Source: Gigantopelta aegis (taxonomy: Eukaryota; Mollusca; Gastropoda; Neomphalida; Peltospiridae). Taken from it: DNA of 64,000 nucleotides. Both the position numbers and the translations under genes were made by a program. Within the stretch, counting starts at the first letter, position 1. Every line of letters begins with the position of its first letter. Positions 43,034 through 56,500 of the stretch are shown in pieces. The notes under the pieces were generated by a model. The model searched no databases, was not told where the DNA came from, and saw only the letters and a program-made list of their open reading frames with translations. The stretch lies in the NCBI RefSeq assembly GCF_016097555.1, contig NC_054712.1, forward strand, positions 42,607,499-42,671,498, given 5' to 3'.

Positions 43034-46000
43034 GTACTTTTACTCACTTTTAGACACATACTGAAAACACAGGTACTCTTACTCACTTTTAGACACATAC
43101 TGAAAATACAGGTACTTATACTAACTTTTAGACACATACTGAAAACACGGGTACTTTTACTTTTAGACACATACTGAAAACACAGGTACTCTTACTCACT
43201 TTTAGACACATACTGAAAACACCGGTACTCTTACTCACTTTTAGACACATACTGAAAACAGGTACTCTTACTCACTTTTAGACAATTACTGAAAACACAG
43301 GTACTCTTACTCATTTTTAGACACATACTGAAAACATAGGTACTCTTACTCACTTTTAGACACATACAGAAAACACAGGTACTCTTACTCACTTTTAGAC
43401 AAATACTGAAAACACAGGTACTCTTACTCACTTTTAGACAAATACTGAAAACACAGGTACTCTTACTCACTTTTAGACAAATACTGAAAACACAGGTACT
43501 CTTACTCACTTTTAGACACATACTGAAAACAGGTACTTTTACTCACTTTTAGACACATACTGAAAACAGGTACTTTTACTCATTTTAAACATACAGAAAA
43601 CACAGGTACTCTTACTCACTTTTATACAAATACTGAAAACACGGGTACTTTTACTTACTTTTAGACACATACTGAAAACAGGTCCTCTTACTCACTTTTA
43701 GACAAATACTGAAAACAGGTACTTTTACTCACTTTTAGACATACAGAAAACACACGTACTCTTACTCACTTTTAGACAAATACTGAAAACACGGGTACTT
43801 TTACTTACTTTTAGACACATACTGAAAACAGGTGCTCTTACTCACTTTTAGACAAATACTGAAAACAGGTACTTTTACTCACTTTTAGACATACAGAAAA
43901 CACAGGTACTCTTACTCACTTTTAGACAAATACTGAAAACGTACTTTTACTCACTTTTAGACATACTGAAAACACAGGTACTCTTACTCACTTTTAGACA
44001 CATACAGAAAACACAGGTACTCTTACTCACTTTTAGACAAATACTGAAAACACAGGTACTTTTACTCACTTTTAGACATACTGAAAACACAGGTACTTTT
44101 ACTCACTTTTAGACACATACTGAAAACAGGTACTTTTACTCACTTTTAGACACATACTGAAAACACAGGTACTTTTACTCACTTTTAGACACATACTGAA
44201 AACACAGGTACTCTTACTCACTTTTAGACAAATACTGAAAACACAGGTACTTTTACTCACTTTTAGACATACTGAAAACACAGGTACTTTTACTCACTTT
44301 TAGACACATACTGAAAACACAGGTACTTTTACTCACTTTTAGACACATACTGAAAACACAGGTACTTTTACTCACTTTTAGACACATACTGAAAACCTCA
44401 TTTTAAAGATGTATTCTCAAAAAGGTTAAAGTTTGTTTCTTAAACAACACCACTAGAGCACATTGTTTTATTTATAATCGTCTATTGGATGTCAAACATT
44501 TGGTAATTCTTACATATAGTCTAAGAGAGGAAACCCGCTACATTTTTCATTAGTAGCAAGGGATCTTTTATATGCGCATCCCACAGACAGGACAATTCGC
44601 GGTCGGTTTAGGATCGATCCCCGTCGGTGGCCCCATTGGGATATTTGTCGTTCCAGCCAGTGCTCCACAAGTAGTGTGTTTCGATTAGCAGTAAGGGATC
44701 TTTTATATGCACCATCCCACAGACAGGATAGTACATACCACGGCCTTTGTTACAAAAGAGTAGTTCATGAAGTGGCGACAGCTGGTTTCCTCACTATATC
44801 TGTGTGGTCTTTAACCATATGTCTGACGCCATATAACCGTAAATAAAATGTGTTGAGTGCGTCGTTAAATAAACCATTTCCTTTATTTCCCACAGATAGG
44901 ACAGTATATACCACGGCCTTTGGGTGTCTTATCAAAGTTGCAAGCGTCATGTTTTGTTTTGTTTTTACGTCACGCATACTTAATCGATTCCATATATTGA
45001 GATGAATATTTAACTATAAAATATGAAAATCGTAATGTCATAGGCTCCCATTTTTGCAAGGGGGTGGGTGGGATGGGTATGTATGTAGGGAGAAGTACAG
45101 GCTGATTTTTGCCCAAATTAAAAAAAAAAAAGCCCCAATCTGGATAACCACATTAAATTTTATTCATATTAGCATTACTGCCAAACAGCTATTTTAAATT
45201 TTTTGTCCCCCCCCCCCCCCAACCTAGATATCGGTCCTATGGACTGTAAACGTAATAATTTGTCTAACCGGATACGAAGGAAGGAACGACGCATTCAACA
45301 CACAACACATAAGAAGCGGGGGGGGGGGGGGGGGGGGGGGGGGGGAGGGGAGGGGGACATGTGCTCCCCACACACACTTTGTAGCAGCAGCGATGTTTTT
45401 TTTAAAATATATTTATACATACATTTACATATGTGTGCGTGCGTGCGTGCGTGTGTGTGTGTGCCCCTCCCCCTACACGTTTTGACACCTTCCTTACGCC
45501 CGTGATTGGCATTCACAACAAACGATTATTAACCAAGTTAATAATGGTAAATTATTACCCATATGGTTCACAATATATTGGTTCATAGGAAAGTGATACG
45601 TCCCACTAGAACCACGATAATGACATCGATTTAGGGCGGGGCGTAGCCCAGTGGAAAAGCGTTCGCTTGATGTGCGGTCGGTCTAGGATCTATCCCCGTC
45701 GGTCGTTCCATTGAGCTATTTTTCGTTCCAGCCAGTGCACCACGACTGGTATATCAATGTGCTATCCTGTCTGTGGGATGGTGTATATAAAAGATCTCTT
45801 GCTGCTAATGGAAAAATGTGGCAGGTTTCCTCTCTATGACTGTGTCAAAATGACTATATGTTTGACATCCAACAGCCGATGATTAATAAATGAATATGCT
45901 CTAGTGGTGTCGTTAAACAAAACAAACATCGATTACAACCTTACAGGAAAGTCAACCAAACGAGTTCAGTGATATAAATTAAGATCGATTATGGGTAATA

Positions 46001-49000
46001 AATAGCATATTAAACTCGCTACCATTTCGTATCATGTTTATGTCCCTCGTGAAATAATTTCCATTTGAAATTTGACAATTGAATTGACAACTGAAAATTA
46101 TTTCAGTCGGGACGTAAACACGATACAAAATGGAAGCTGGTTTGTTACTAGTATCTTATAAATATCAAATGGATTTATGACATGGACTTTAAAAGAGACA
46201 TACCCTAGTTTTTAAACACTAAGGCATATTTTTGACTATTAGAGCCGTTTTTGATACATGTAACTGAAATCATATTTTACTTAGATTTTATGGTTTAGTT
46301 TATCAATTTCTGTACATTTAAAGTGTTTTTGGTTATCCTGGTGTTTTTAACATCACAAAATACCTTTCACATATTTTTAAAAACGCACGTGCGCTGAGAA
46401 GTAACAGTTATGGAGTCGAGTTTAGATCTATTTTTAGAGGGTATTTCACCATTTCAAAGTCACAGACTCATGTTACACTGAATTGTAACTTTATCCAAAT
46501 ATGTTAAAGGTTTGTTAATTAACTAAACGTAGTGTTAATTTTCACCGGTTAAAACTAGGGTCTGTCTCTTTATGGGTTAGTGATAGGCTAAATAATCCTT
46601 TTTACGGGATGTTTTTACACACGTCAAATTTAATTTTCACTGCGCATCGTAGTTACTTACCTACCATCATAGTGTTGACAATTTCACTTTTTAACCGCAG
46701 ATATACTACTAACACCTCAGTAGATTGATTATATCAGTTGTTTACTTATTGCTGTTTACAGATGATACCGACTGGCAAGCGGATTGTTCTGAGAAAAGAC
46801 ACGCAACGGCAGACGATCTGGGTAAAGGCAGAGTGGCGGAATCATCACACGCAGGCTACTCTGACACAGCAGGGCCGACAGGGCGCTATTCGCCCGCGCC
46901 GACAGGGCGCTATTCGCCCTGCGAGGAATGTCAACGGATTGAGACTGCAAAAGTCGAATTTGACCAACAAAGTTGTTCATCTCAAAACACGCCACTCTGG
47001 CGGAAGTCAGCGGCAATACTGGGTACGTTGTGTAGTAATTTCTCGTTCCAACCAGTGCACCACGACTGGTATATCAAAAATCCGTGATATATGCTGTCCT
47101 GTCTGTGGAATGGTGCATATAAAAGATAACTTGCTACTATCAAAAACATGTTGCGAGTTTTCTCCTAACACTATAATATGTCAAAATTATCAAATGTTTG
47201 ACATCCATTAGCCCGTCGGCTTGGTTGTGTTAGCCATTGTAAGGCATGTTCGACAAACAGAGCCTTTTTGGCGACTACACTTACATTTCAAATACATTTT
47301 CCTGTTTAGAATAGGCACCCAGTGTTCCTATGTGTTTGCGATCAGGTGCTGATAGTTGTAGCAGTCATCTTTCATTTAATATTGTAATATATATTTTTCG
47401 TACGTACGAAATTATTGAAGGTCAAATCCCTTTTGAGGATACCACAAACATTAGAACGACATCAAAACACCTTGTTTATACAGACACTGACATTCTAAAC
47501 AAGAAAATATCTTTAATTTGTAAGTTTGTCTTCAAAAAGGCTCCGCGTTTCGTACACATATTACAGTAGCAGAAAACTCTGGACAGTCCCTTTAATATAT
47601 TTTAATATCAGTGTTTGCTTCATGCAGTTTCTACAATAGCTTCCACTACTGATTTACAGTCGTGCACACTGGCAGGGATGGGGAACAAACAACCGCTCTG
47701 TCATGAAGCTACGCCACTGATACTAGTCAGGGTCAACTTGACCGTAAGCACCATAATTGTGTTATATTGAGGTAACAGTATATTATTTACTGTTTCTACA
47801 CATAATAATTTTAAAAGTTTTAACAAATCGCGATATATGTATACTAAAAGGCAAAGGTTATTGTGACACACAAAAGACAAAGATAATTGATGATAAGTTT
47901 TTACTGCCGTGTATGAAACGTTATAACATAGAAAGAGAAACCGAAGGTATGGAAACGAGCAATATTCCATAAAAATGGCGCACCTGCCATGTACAAATGA
48001 GCCACGTCACTAGAGGGGGTCTAGAGCGAAGTTCATACAGTCAGTAGCGATGTGTCCACCTTGAGCACTGATACATGCCTGGTACCGTCGTCTCATTGAG
48101 GCCACTAAACGCTGGAGAAAGGGATGGTACGGGCTGTGAGGGTTGTTGGCTGGAACCTGTTTCGCAGATGCGTGGTTCGGATCCATGTGTCTTGGCGAGG
48201 GGTTGTCACGGGTGGTCGGCCGCAACGGGGACGGTCCCTGACCTGGTTGTTTTGTTGATATCATTGCCATAAGTGCCATATGGTGTTTCTGTAGACGTTG
48301 AATTGACGTGCGACCTCACGCTGCGAGGTCTCAGATTCAACCATCCCTATGATTCGCCATCTGTCATTTTTCACTGAGGCGTGACATGACGAAATTGCAT
48401 CAAACGGTTCACTAATGGGGTTTTTCTGACTTCTGGACTTCTAAAGGCTGCAATGAATGGCAATGATTTGCGACTGGATGTCTGGCCTTTTATAGTGAAC
48501 ACTGGACAGCATTTCTCCCGAATAGTCCATGTTTCTTGCACAAAGCATGCAATCGCTGCAACAACTGCTTGGTTGCATTTCTTTGAGCTGTTTCATGCAC
48601 ATTTTCTCTAGTTTACATCCATAAATCCATTCACAAATTTATTACTCCAAACAATCCATGTCACAATAACTTTTGCTTTTGAGTATATTTTAACAAGTAG
48701 CCAGAGAGGAAAAAACGCCGAGACAAACCCAACCCTGTAAAATAAATATCAGTGTCATGGGGAAAATTAAATAAATCTGAGGAAATGCTGGCTACGTCAT
48801 TGGTATTCTTATTCTTACCTCTTTTTTTTCTCTTTTTCCTTCTTTCACTAATTCATTTATTCTTCAAAACAATCACGCCCTCACACCATATCAAACAAAA
48901 ACCCGTAGGTCCATGGGTGGGCATGACATTATTTCTCTTTAGGTCGTGGCATAAAAATTATTTTACATGTCTGCTTCCATTTTTATTTTAGGCGACTGTC

Positions 49001-50525
49001 GAAATTGTCGTCCAAATTATTTAAAACTTTAGAATGACGACAATAAACTTATTTTCATTAGAAAATACACCCACTGATTTTATCGATCATAGATAACTAA
49101 TAAACCAAATAAAGGCATAGCACCTTTTGTCCAACCCCCGTTCTGTTCTGCAGAGGTGTCCCCAGGACAGCGTGCTTGAACCTTAATTTGATATAGGCAC
49201 GTCAAATGTTTATTAGTATTAGCAGTATACAGTCACCCTAGCGTACCCTTCGCGAAAAGAGTTTGCTTGTTGGTTTTGCATAGATGTATGTTGAAAGGCT
49301 AATTATTTGGAACATGAAGTAAATTCTTAAGATTAGTTTTTTTTTTAAATTACATTTGGGTTTTTTGGTGTGTTTTTTTTTACCAGAAGTGCATACGGTT
49401 TAGCTGTAATGAGGCTTTGTATTCATGCATCGGGTTTTCCTTGTGGCAAAAGTGGGGCGCGATCAATTGGGTAAATTTCAAACAAGCTGATTTTGTTCAG
49501 AAATAAATAGCTAAACCATTATTCAAATGAATGATGGTTTGATGAGCAAAGTTTCCAAAAATATATGCGTCATATCCGCCAACTCCCGCTTGGGTGTCGT
49601 TTGTATGGGTGTGAACATTGTCAGAAATACACCCAAAATCATGCAGTTTGGAAACACATTTTGGAATATAATACAAAAGTTTAACTCAAAATATTTAAAA
49701 TGAGTCCTCTTTATAATTATGTCCCTATTTGCAGTTTCCTTGAGACAAAAAATACCTGTTTCTTTCTTCGTTTTAAAACCATAGGTGGGCACATAGGATG
49801 CCAGGGGCTGGCATAAATAAATCTTAACTTACGAATCACAAATAACTTTGATCTTTTTACCTAACAACGCTGCGACATAGATGCGCATGCTTAAATTATT
49901 TCCATAATGTGTTTGCAGAATGTAATGAGTGGAAAAACGAATGGAAAAACGAGTGGAAAAACGATTGGAAAAGCAACCGGAAGAACAAGGTGCAAGCGTC
50001 GTTTAATACAATTCGTTCTATTCCGGAAGATACCGAACCTGACACCGACACGAAATTGTCACAAACAAACCGCTCGGTGTTTCCTATGTATGGGGAGGCA
50101 TCTGCATCAGGCGGATATGACGAGCAAAAGAACAATCACAGGAGTTTGGAGGCCGATTCGTCATCACTGGAGTCTCGATCACCGAAAGTTTATCTCAAGT
50201 CTGGGGTCCTCCATCGTAATATGACATCACCGGAGGACGACGTGAAAAAAGAAAATGTAGGGTTTTTTCCCATAGGTAGGTAGCAACAAAATTGTGTTCT
50301 CTGTGCATGTTAGAAGTGGGGTTTTGGTCGAGTGGCGGATCTAACGGGAGTAGGTAAAAAAAAACCCACCTCTAATTATCCTCAAAAGGTTCAGGCACGT
50401 CTCCCCTGGGCACAACTTCTAATATCACCAATTCATTGATGGAATGGGGCAGGGTAAATTTAAGATGCCAAAATTTGCGAAAGAGACTATTTAATTAATT
50501 AATTAATTAATTAATTAAAAATTCA

Positions 50526-50578
<53 letters not shown>

Positions 50579-53500
50579 TTTAATTTATTTATTGTTTTTT
50601 GGGGGTGCAGAACAGTATCAAGAGGGCGTCAATAGTGACGAAGGTTTCCGAAAATCGTCTCGTTCACACTCGGCAGACCGAGATAACAGATATACGAACA
50701 TTAGCGAAGGTGCGTGGAGGTATCCTCGTTCCCACTCGGCAGACTCCCGAGTCACTCGCCATCTGTCGAGGTCGGTGACGTATGCAGATGACCCCATTCC
50801 AGATAGCAGATTCCTTGCGAATTCGAGTCATGAAAAGGCGAGAACTGTTCCAATCTCGGCTCCCGTGACGTATGCAGATGACCTCATTCCAGATGGTAGA
50901 TGCCTTGCGAATTCGAGTTATCAAAAGGCGAGAACTGTTCCAACCTCGGCTCCCGTGACGTATGCAGATGAACCCATTCCAGATGGCAGATTCCTTGCGA
51001 ATTCGAGTTATCAAAAGTCGAGAACTGTTCCAACCTCGGCGTCCGTGACCTATGCAGATGACCCCATTCCAGATGGAAGATTCCTTGCGAATTCGAGTTA
51101 TCAAAAGTCGAGAACTGTTGCAACCTCGGCGTCCGTGACCTATGCAGATGACCCCATTCCAAATGGCAGATTCCTTGCGAATTCGAGTCATCAAAAGGCG
51201 AGAACTGTTCCAACCTCGGCGTCCGTGACCTATGCAGATGATCCCTTCCCAGATGGCAGAATCCTTTCGAATTCGAGTCATCAAATGTCGAGAAGTGTTC
51301 CAATCTCGACTACCTCGGCGTCCCCCCGTCAAGATTTAATTCAGCCAATATATTCTATAGATTCCGAAAGGGTGTGTCGTTCTTTCTCGACTAATCAAGA
51401 TGGCAGTCACCCTTCTGGATTTCATCGCGGAACACTTCCATCACCGTCTCCGAAACGTAAGTACAGTCTCAGTAACGGAACTGAAATGAAACAAAACAAA
51501 ACCACCAACACCAACACCAACACCGCCATCATCAACAAAAACAACAACAACAACAACAACAACAAAAAATAATAAATAAATAAATAAATAATCAAACAAA
51601 TAAAAATAATTTAGTGATTTAAAATATTAATAAAAAGTAATTCTTAAACTTAAAATTTGCTTTTACTATAAAAACACGCAGATAAAACGTGCGATAAAGG
51701 TAAATGTGGAAGTAATCACAATTTATCTATATGTTTTTTTAAAGGGACAGACACTAGTTTTTAAACACTAAGGCATATTTTTCACCTAGAGTCTAGTTTT
51801 AACTGGTAAAAATGGACACTATGTTTAGTTAATATACAAATCTGTAACAAATTTGGATACAATAGAAAGAAACGAGTCTGTGACGTTGAAATACCCTTAA
51901 AAATAGACTAAAACGCGACTCCATAACCCTTACTTCTCAGACGCACGTGCGTTTTTAAAAACATGAAAAATGCAGTTCGTGATATTAGAAACACCAGGAT
52001 GACATGAAACACTTCGGTTGTACGGACATGGATAATCTAAACAATAAAGTATAAGTAATGTTTGATTTCAGTGAATCATAAACGGCTCTAATAGTGAACA
52101 ATTATGCCTTAGTGTTTAAATGAATGAATGAATGAATGTTTAACGACACCCCAGCACGAAAAATACATCGGCTATTGGGTGTCAAACTATGGTAAATGGG
52201 AAAAAAACGACCCTTAGTGTTTAAAGCGTAGGGTCTGTCCCTTTAAACAACAATGGTGGTATAGTTTTTAAACAGCGTTTAGCTATAAGAACATGGATTA
52301 CCAAATAAGCGAATCAGGGTAGACTGTTCGAATACGACAGGGCTTCTAGAAGTTTTATAAAATCCACTAGCCATGGGACCAGTGATTTTAAAAATGTACC
52401 AGCCACAATTAACAATTCACTAGCCCTACTTTGCTAAATAATAGTAATAATCAGATATGTCACCTAAAGATGTAGATAGAGCTTGGAAAACACTAACATT
52501 GGGGGGGGGGGGGGGGGGGGGGGGGGTGTTGAGGTGGGGACAGGATATTCATATTTACAAAATAGACTTAACTGTAACATTTGACCTTCTTTTCACTAGT
52601 CGTCGGGCATGGCAATAGTAGTTATTTACTAGTCCAACATTGAATATCACTAGCCATGGGACTGGGGCTACCATAATCTAGAAGTCCTGGCAATACCATA
52701 AGCAAGGCCTTTAGTCTATAAAACAAGATTGTGATCTATTACAAATGATTAAGTATATTTGAAAACAACCCCGAGGTCCAGTGCCTTCAAGTGAAACGTT
52801 CGACTGGTTGTATTTGTTTTCTGTTTCCAGGAATGGTGTTCCAGTCTAACATCACGACGGTGAGCGCCACAGATCTAGAGGGAAGGGAATCTCCAATCAT
52901 GTCTAGAACCCTCTCCCTCAAACGTGAGTCAGTCTGAAGGCGACGTCACACGGCACGAGTGTTTGGTACGAGAATAGCGGACAGTTACAAAGACAACGTT
53001 AAGATTTCTAAGGTTGCTATAACATCCGCTTTTCCCGTACGAAGCACTCGCATATAACAGATCCCTTGCTGCTAATCGAAAAGAGTAGCCCATGAAGTGG
53101 CAAAAGCGGGTTTCCTCTCTCAATATCTGTGTGGTCCTTAACCATATGTCTGACGCCGATGTGTTGAGTGTGTCGTTAAATAAAACATTTCCTTTCATTT
53201 CATTTCGTATCGTGTGGCGTCGCCTTTAGATCCACAAACCTTTTGTCCTTCCAACTGAGGTCCAAACACCGTGACGTGCACACACCTCGGATATATGGAC
53301 TGTCTGTCTAGGACAGGACTATTGGTTAGATACGTCGGCTTAGCGTCCTTAGCCCTACCTATTGAGCTACGTACTGGCGCTTGGTTGAAGCTTGTTGTAC
53401 TGACTTGATATATACCAAGCATCAAACCGGGAGAGAGGTTGGATCCCACTTCCCCTTGCTAAAACAACAATCATTATGCTAGTACTGCTAAAGCAATACA

Positions 53501-56500
53501 TGTCCTCTACCGAGGCCCCAACAATTTCTCGTATCCCCTAAGTTCAAGGGCCATAACTCCGTCAAGTCTGGGTAAATTGCCATTTAAGTCAAACTTGATC
53601 TGTAACAGTATATGATAAAGCTATACGCAAAATTTCAGATCAATATCTGAACACCTGAAGAAACAAGAGTCCGGAAAACTAATTTTCTTATCTCCTAAGT
53701 CCATGGACCATAACTCAATCAAAAATGGGTAAATCACCATGGAAGTTAAACTTGATCTGTAACAGTACATGATAGCAAAGTTTCTCAAAGCATTCTAAAA
53801 CAAAACATCCAGAAAACTATATGTGCCGCAGATGGACGGACAGGCAGACGGACAAAAGGACGGAGATGAGATCTATAGTGCCCTCCGGTTGGGCCGGTAG
53901 GGGACTAAAAAAACAAAAGTCGTCTATTTATAATACCCAGAAGGAGGTGTAGTTGCATTTTTATGTTACAATAGCAGATGATGTTATAGTATGGAGAGAC
54001 TGTGTATTTCTTACAAGTGTAGTTCTGTTTGTATTTTACATTATAACCGATGGTACAATGTGACGAAGTGACATTAAAGCTTTAAACTCGATAGTCAAAG
54101 TACCGTACCGTCATTCACAAGCCAGCTATTAATACATAGTATCCTGCAACCACTGTTTCTATTGACATATTATGATGACCGATTAAAGCAAAGTCATAAA
54201 CGTATACTAGCAGATTATGACTTTCGACACTCATATGACGTCATACGCATAGCTACATTACAAAATTGCTCATTTGACCTCTCGGTCATCGTACAATGTG
54301 GCTAAAATATTAGAAATAATAGCCCCTCCCTTTAATTTTTTATGGTCTGCAGGATAAAGATAATAAGTAGTTACAGACGTCGAATATCTGCTTTATCCTG
54401 TTCAGGCCGAATGAGAAATTTCCAATTCTTACCTTCACAGATTAAAGCAGATATCCGACGTCATTAACTAGTTATTCTCTATTTATATGACCCATGTGAT
54501 ACTGCTCTGTTCGTCCATACATGTCCCATAATTTGTATTGCACCCATGTTCCTGCACAAGTTATGAAAACAAACTTAGAAAATATTTTACCGTCTCTCCC
54601 AAGCGACGAAATAACCACATGCTAGATACCCATATAGTGTAAAATGTGCTGAGTTGCTAAAGACACATTCCTTTCCTTTGACCAGAGTCAGAAGGACGTC
54701 CTCTGTACGGAGAGTCAAGCTCGTTCACTCCAGGACCTGCCGTCGTCTCGTCCAATTCCATGGAGAATAGTGAGTCGCTGCCCTCTATCTAGGTTCAGAC
54801 TGCCAACTGCCTGCAGAAAGTTGGCCGACTTCTATGACGGTCCACTTGCTAGTCTGGGGCCTAATTCACTAAACTCTCGCAACTTTACGATCTCGCAGTG
54901 CAATGTTAAAAGACTTGCAAAGAGAATGATTTGTTGTCTAGTAGAGCCAAAGAGACCTTTGTGAATTAGGCTCCTGAGCGCTCTTACAACTCGATTTTCG
55001 TGATACACGACGTCTACGATGGCCGTCGTATCCGATTCAAAAAATTTATCGCACCCGATATTTGTTGCTAGTGTGAGCACGTTATTACACGTATACGCGA
55101 CGTCCAGTTGTTGGTCTGAACGCACCCGTGACGTCGTAAGTTGGGAGAAATCACAACGCGACCGTTGAGTTGGTCAACTTTCTGCTGGCAGTTGACAGTC
55201 TGGGCCTAGCAGTAGTGTATACTGATCCTGAATAATACAGTCGATCACAGACCTTGACGTGAAAAGAGGAGTGATTAATTGCTACCTTAACTTAAATTAA
55301 ATAATTTTTTTTTACCTAAACCCTAGTCTCAACCCGCAAAAATGGACACTAACTTTGGTTAATTTACAAACCTGTAACAAATTTGGATACAACAGACAGA
55401 CAGACATGTTTTATTTAACGACGCACTCAAGACATTTTATTTACGGTTATATGGCGTCAGTTGGATACAACAGAGTGAAACAAGAGTCTTTGACGTTGAA
55501 ATATCCTTAAAAATAGACTACAACGCAACTCCATAATCATTACTTCTTAGACGCACGTGCGTTTTAAAAAAAATATTAAAAATGCATTTTGGTATTAGAA
55601 ACACCAGGGTGACCAGAAACACTTCGATGGTACGGAAATTGATAAACTAAACAATAAAATATAAGTAATGTTTGATTTCAGTAATCATAAACGGCTCTAA
55701 TAGTAGAACATATGCCTTAGTGTTTAAAAACTAGGGTCTGTCCCTTTAAGGGGAGCCATGTAAGATATTACCATATTGATACCATATACAAATGAACAGG
55801 ATGAGGGTGCATAAATATTACTCCTCGAATTAGTCTCGTGTGAGTGATGGGGAGCGGGAATGATAGCTCCCCTCAACTGGCGAAGTCTGCGATCCTACTT
55901 CTCTCCATCTGTTTCTATTTCTACCAATCCCCGTCGGTGAGCCCATTGGGCTATTTCTCGTTCCAGCCAGTGCACCACGACTGGTATAACCAAAGGCCGT
56001 GGTATGTGCTATCCTGTCTGTGGGATGGTGCATATAAAAGATCCCTTGCTACTAGTTCAAAACTAGCGGGTTTCCTCTCTAAGACTGTGTCAAAATGACC
56101 AAATGTTTGACATTCAATAGCCGATGATTAATAAAACAATGTGCTCTAGTAGTGTCGTTAAACAAGACAAACTTTATTTTTCACTATGTCTGCCAATATT
56201 GCTTTCGTTGTTTCTATTTCTCTGTCCGCTTCTATATATTATGCTTGCCCATTCGTCCGTATATCCGTTGCGTTTATTCCAAAAACAAATTAGTGCAGAT
56301 CTTAAGGTCATACTAATATGTCATGTTCCTCTCTCTCACATTTTACCAGCGGAGTTAACGTGGTCCTCGGCAGACGGCACCAACGTCTGCCGCAAGAGCT
56401 GGTCCACCACCGTGCACAGCACGAACGAGATCCCCAAGACCGGCGAGGTGGACGATGTCATCCAGTCGTACCGCTGCATCGGCGAGATCGCCTTCCAACT

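Noticed and set aside
43034-43080. Longer exon 1 using a later donor of the array
   Set aside because: The extension reads into TAG within the first repeat unit.
42976-44281. Minus-strand frames with repeated CLKVSKSTCVFSM
   Set aside because: The period of 39 is a multiple of three, so the minisatellite keeps a frame open; no start, splice or family evidence.
43022-44398. CRISPR-like array of 39-base repeats
   Set aside because: The repeats are head-to-tail without unique spacers, in an intron of a eukaryotic gene.
50664-51332. 222- and 139-codon minus-strand frames
   Set aside because: Shadows of the 90-bp coding repeats of speriolin-like exon 4.
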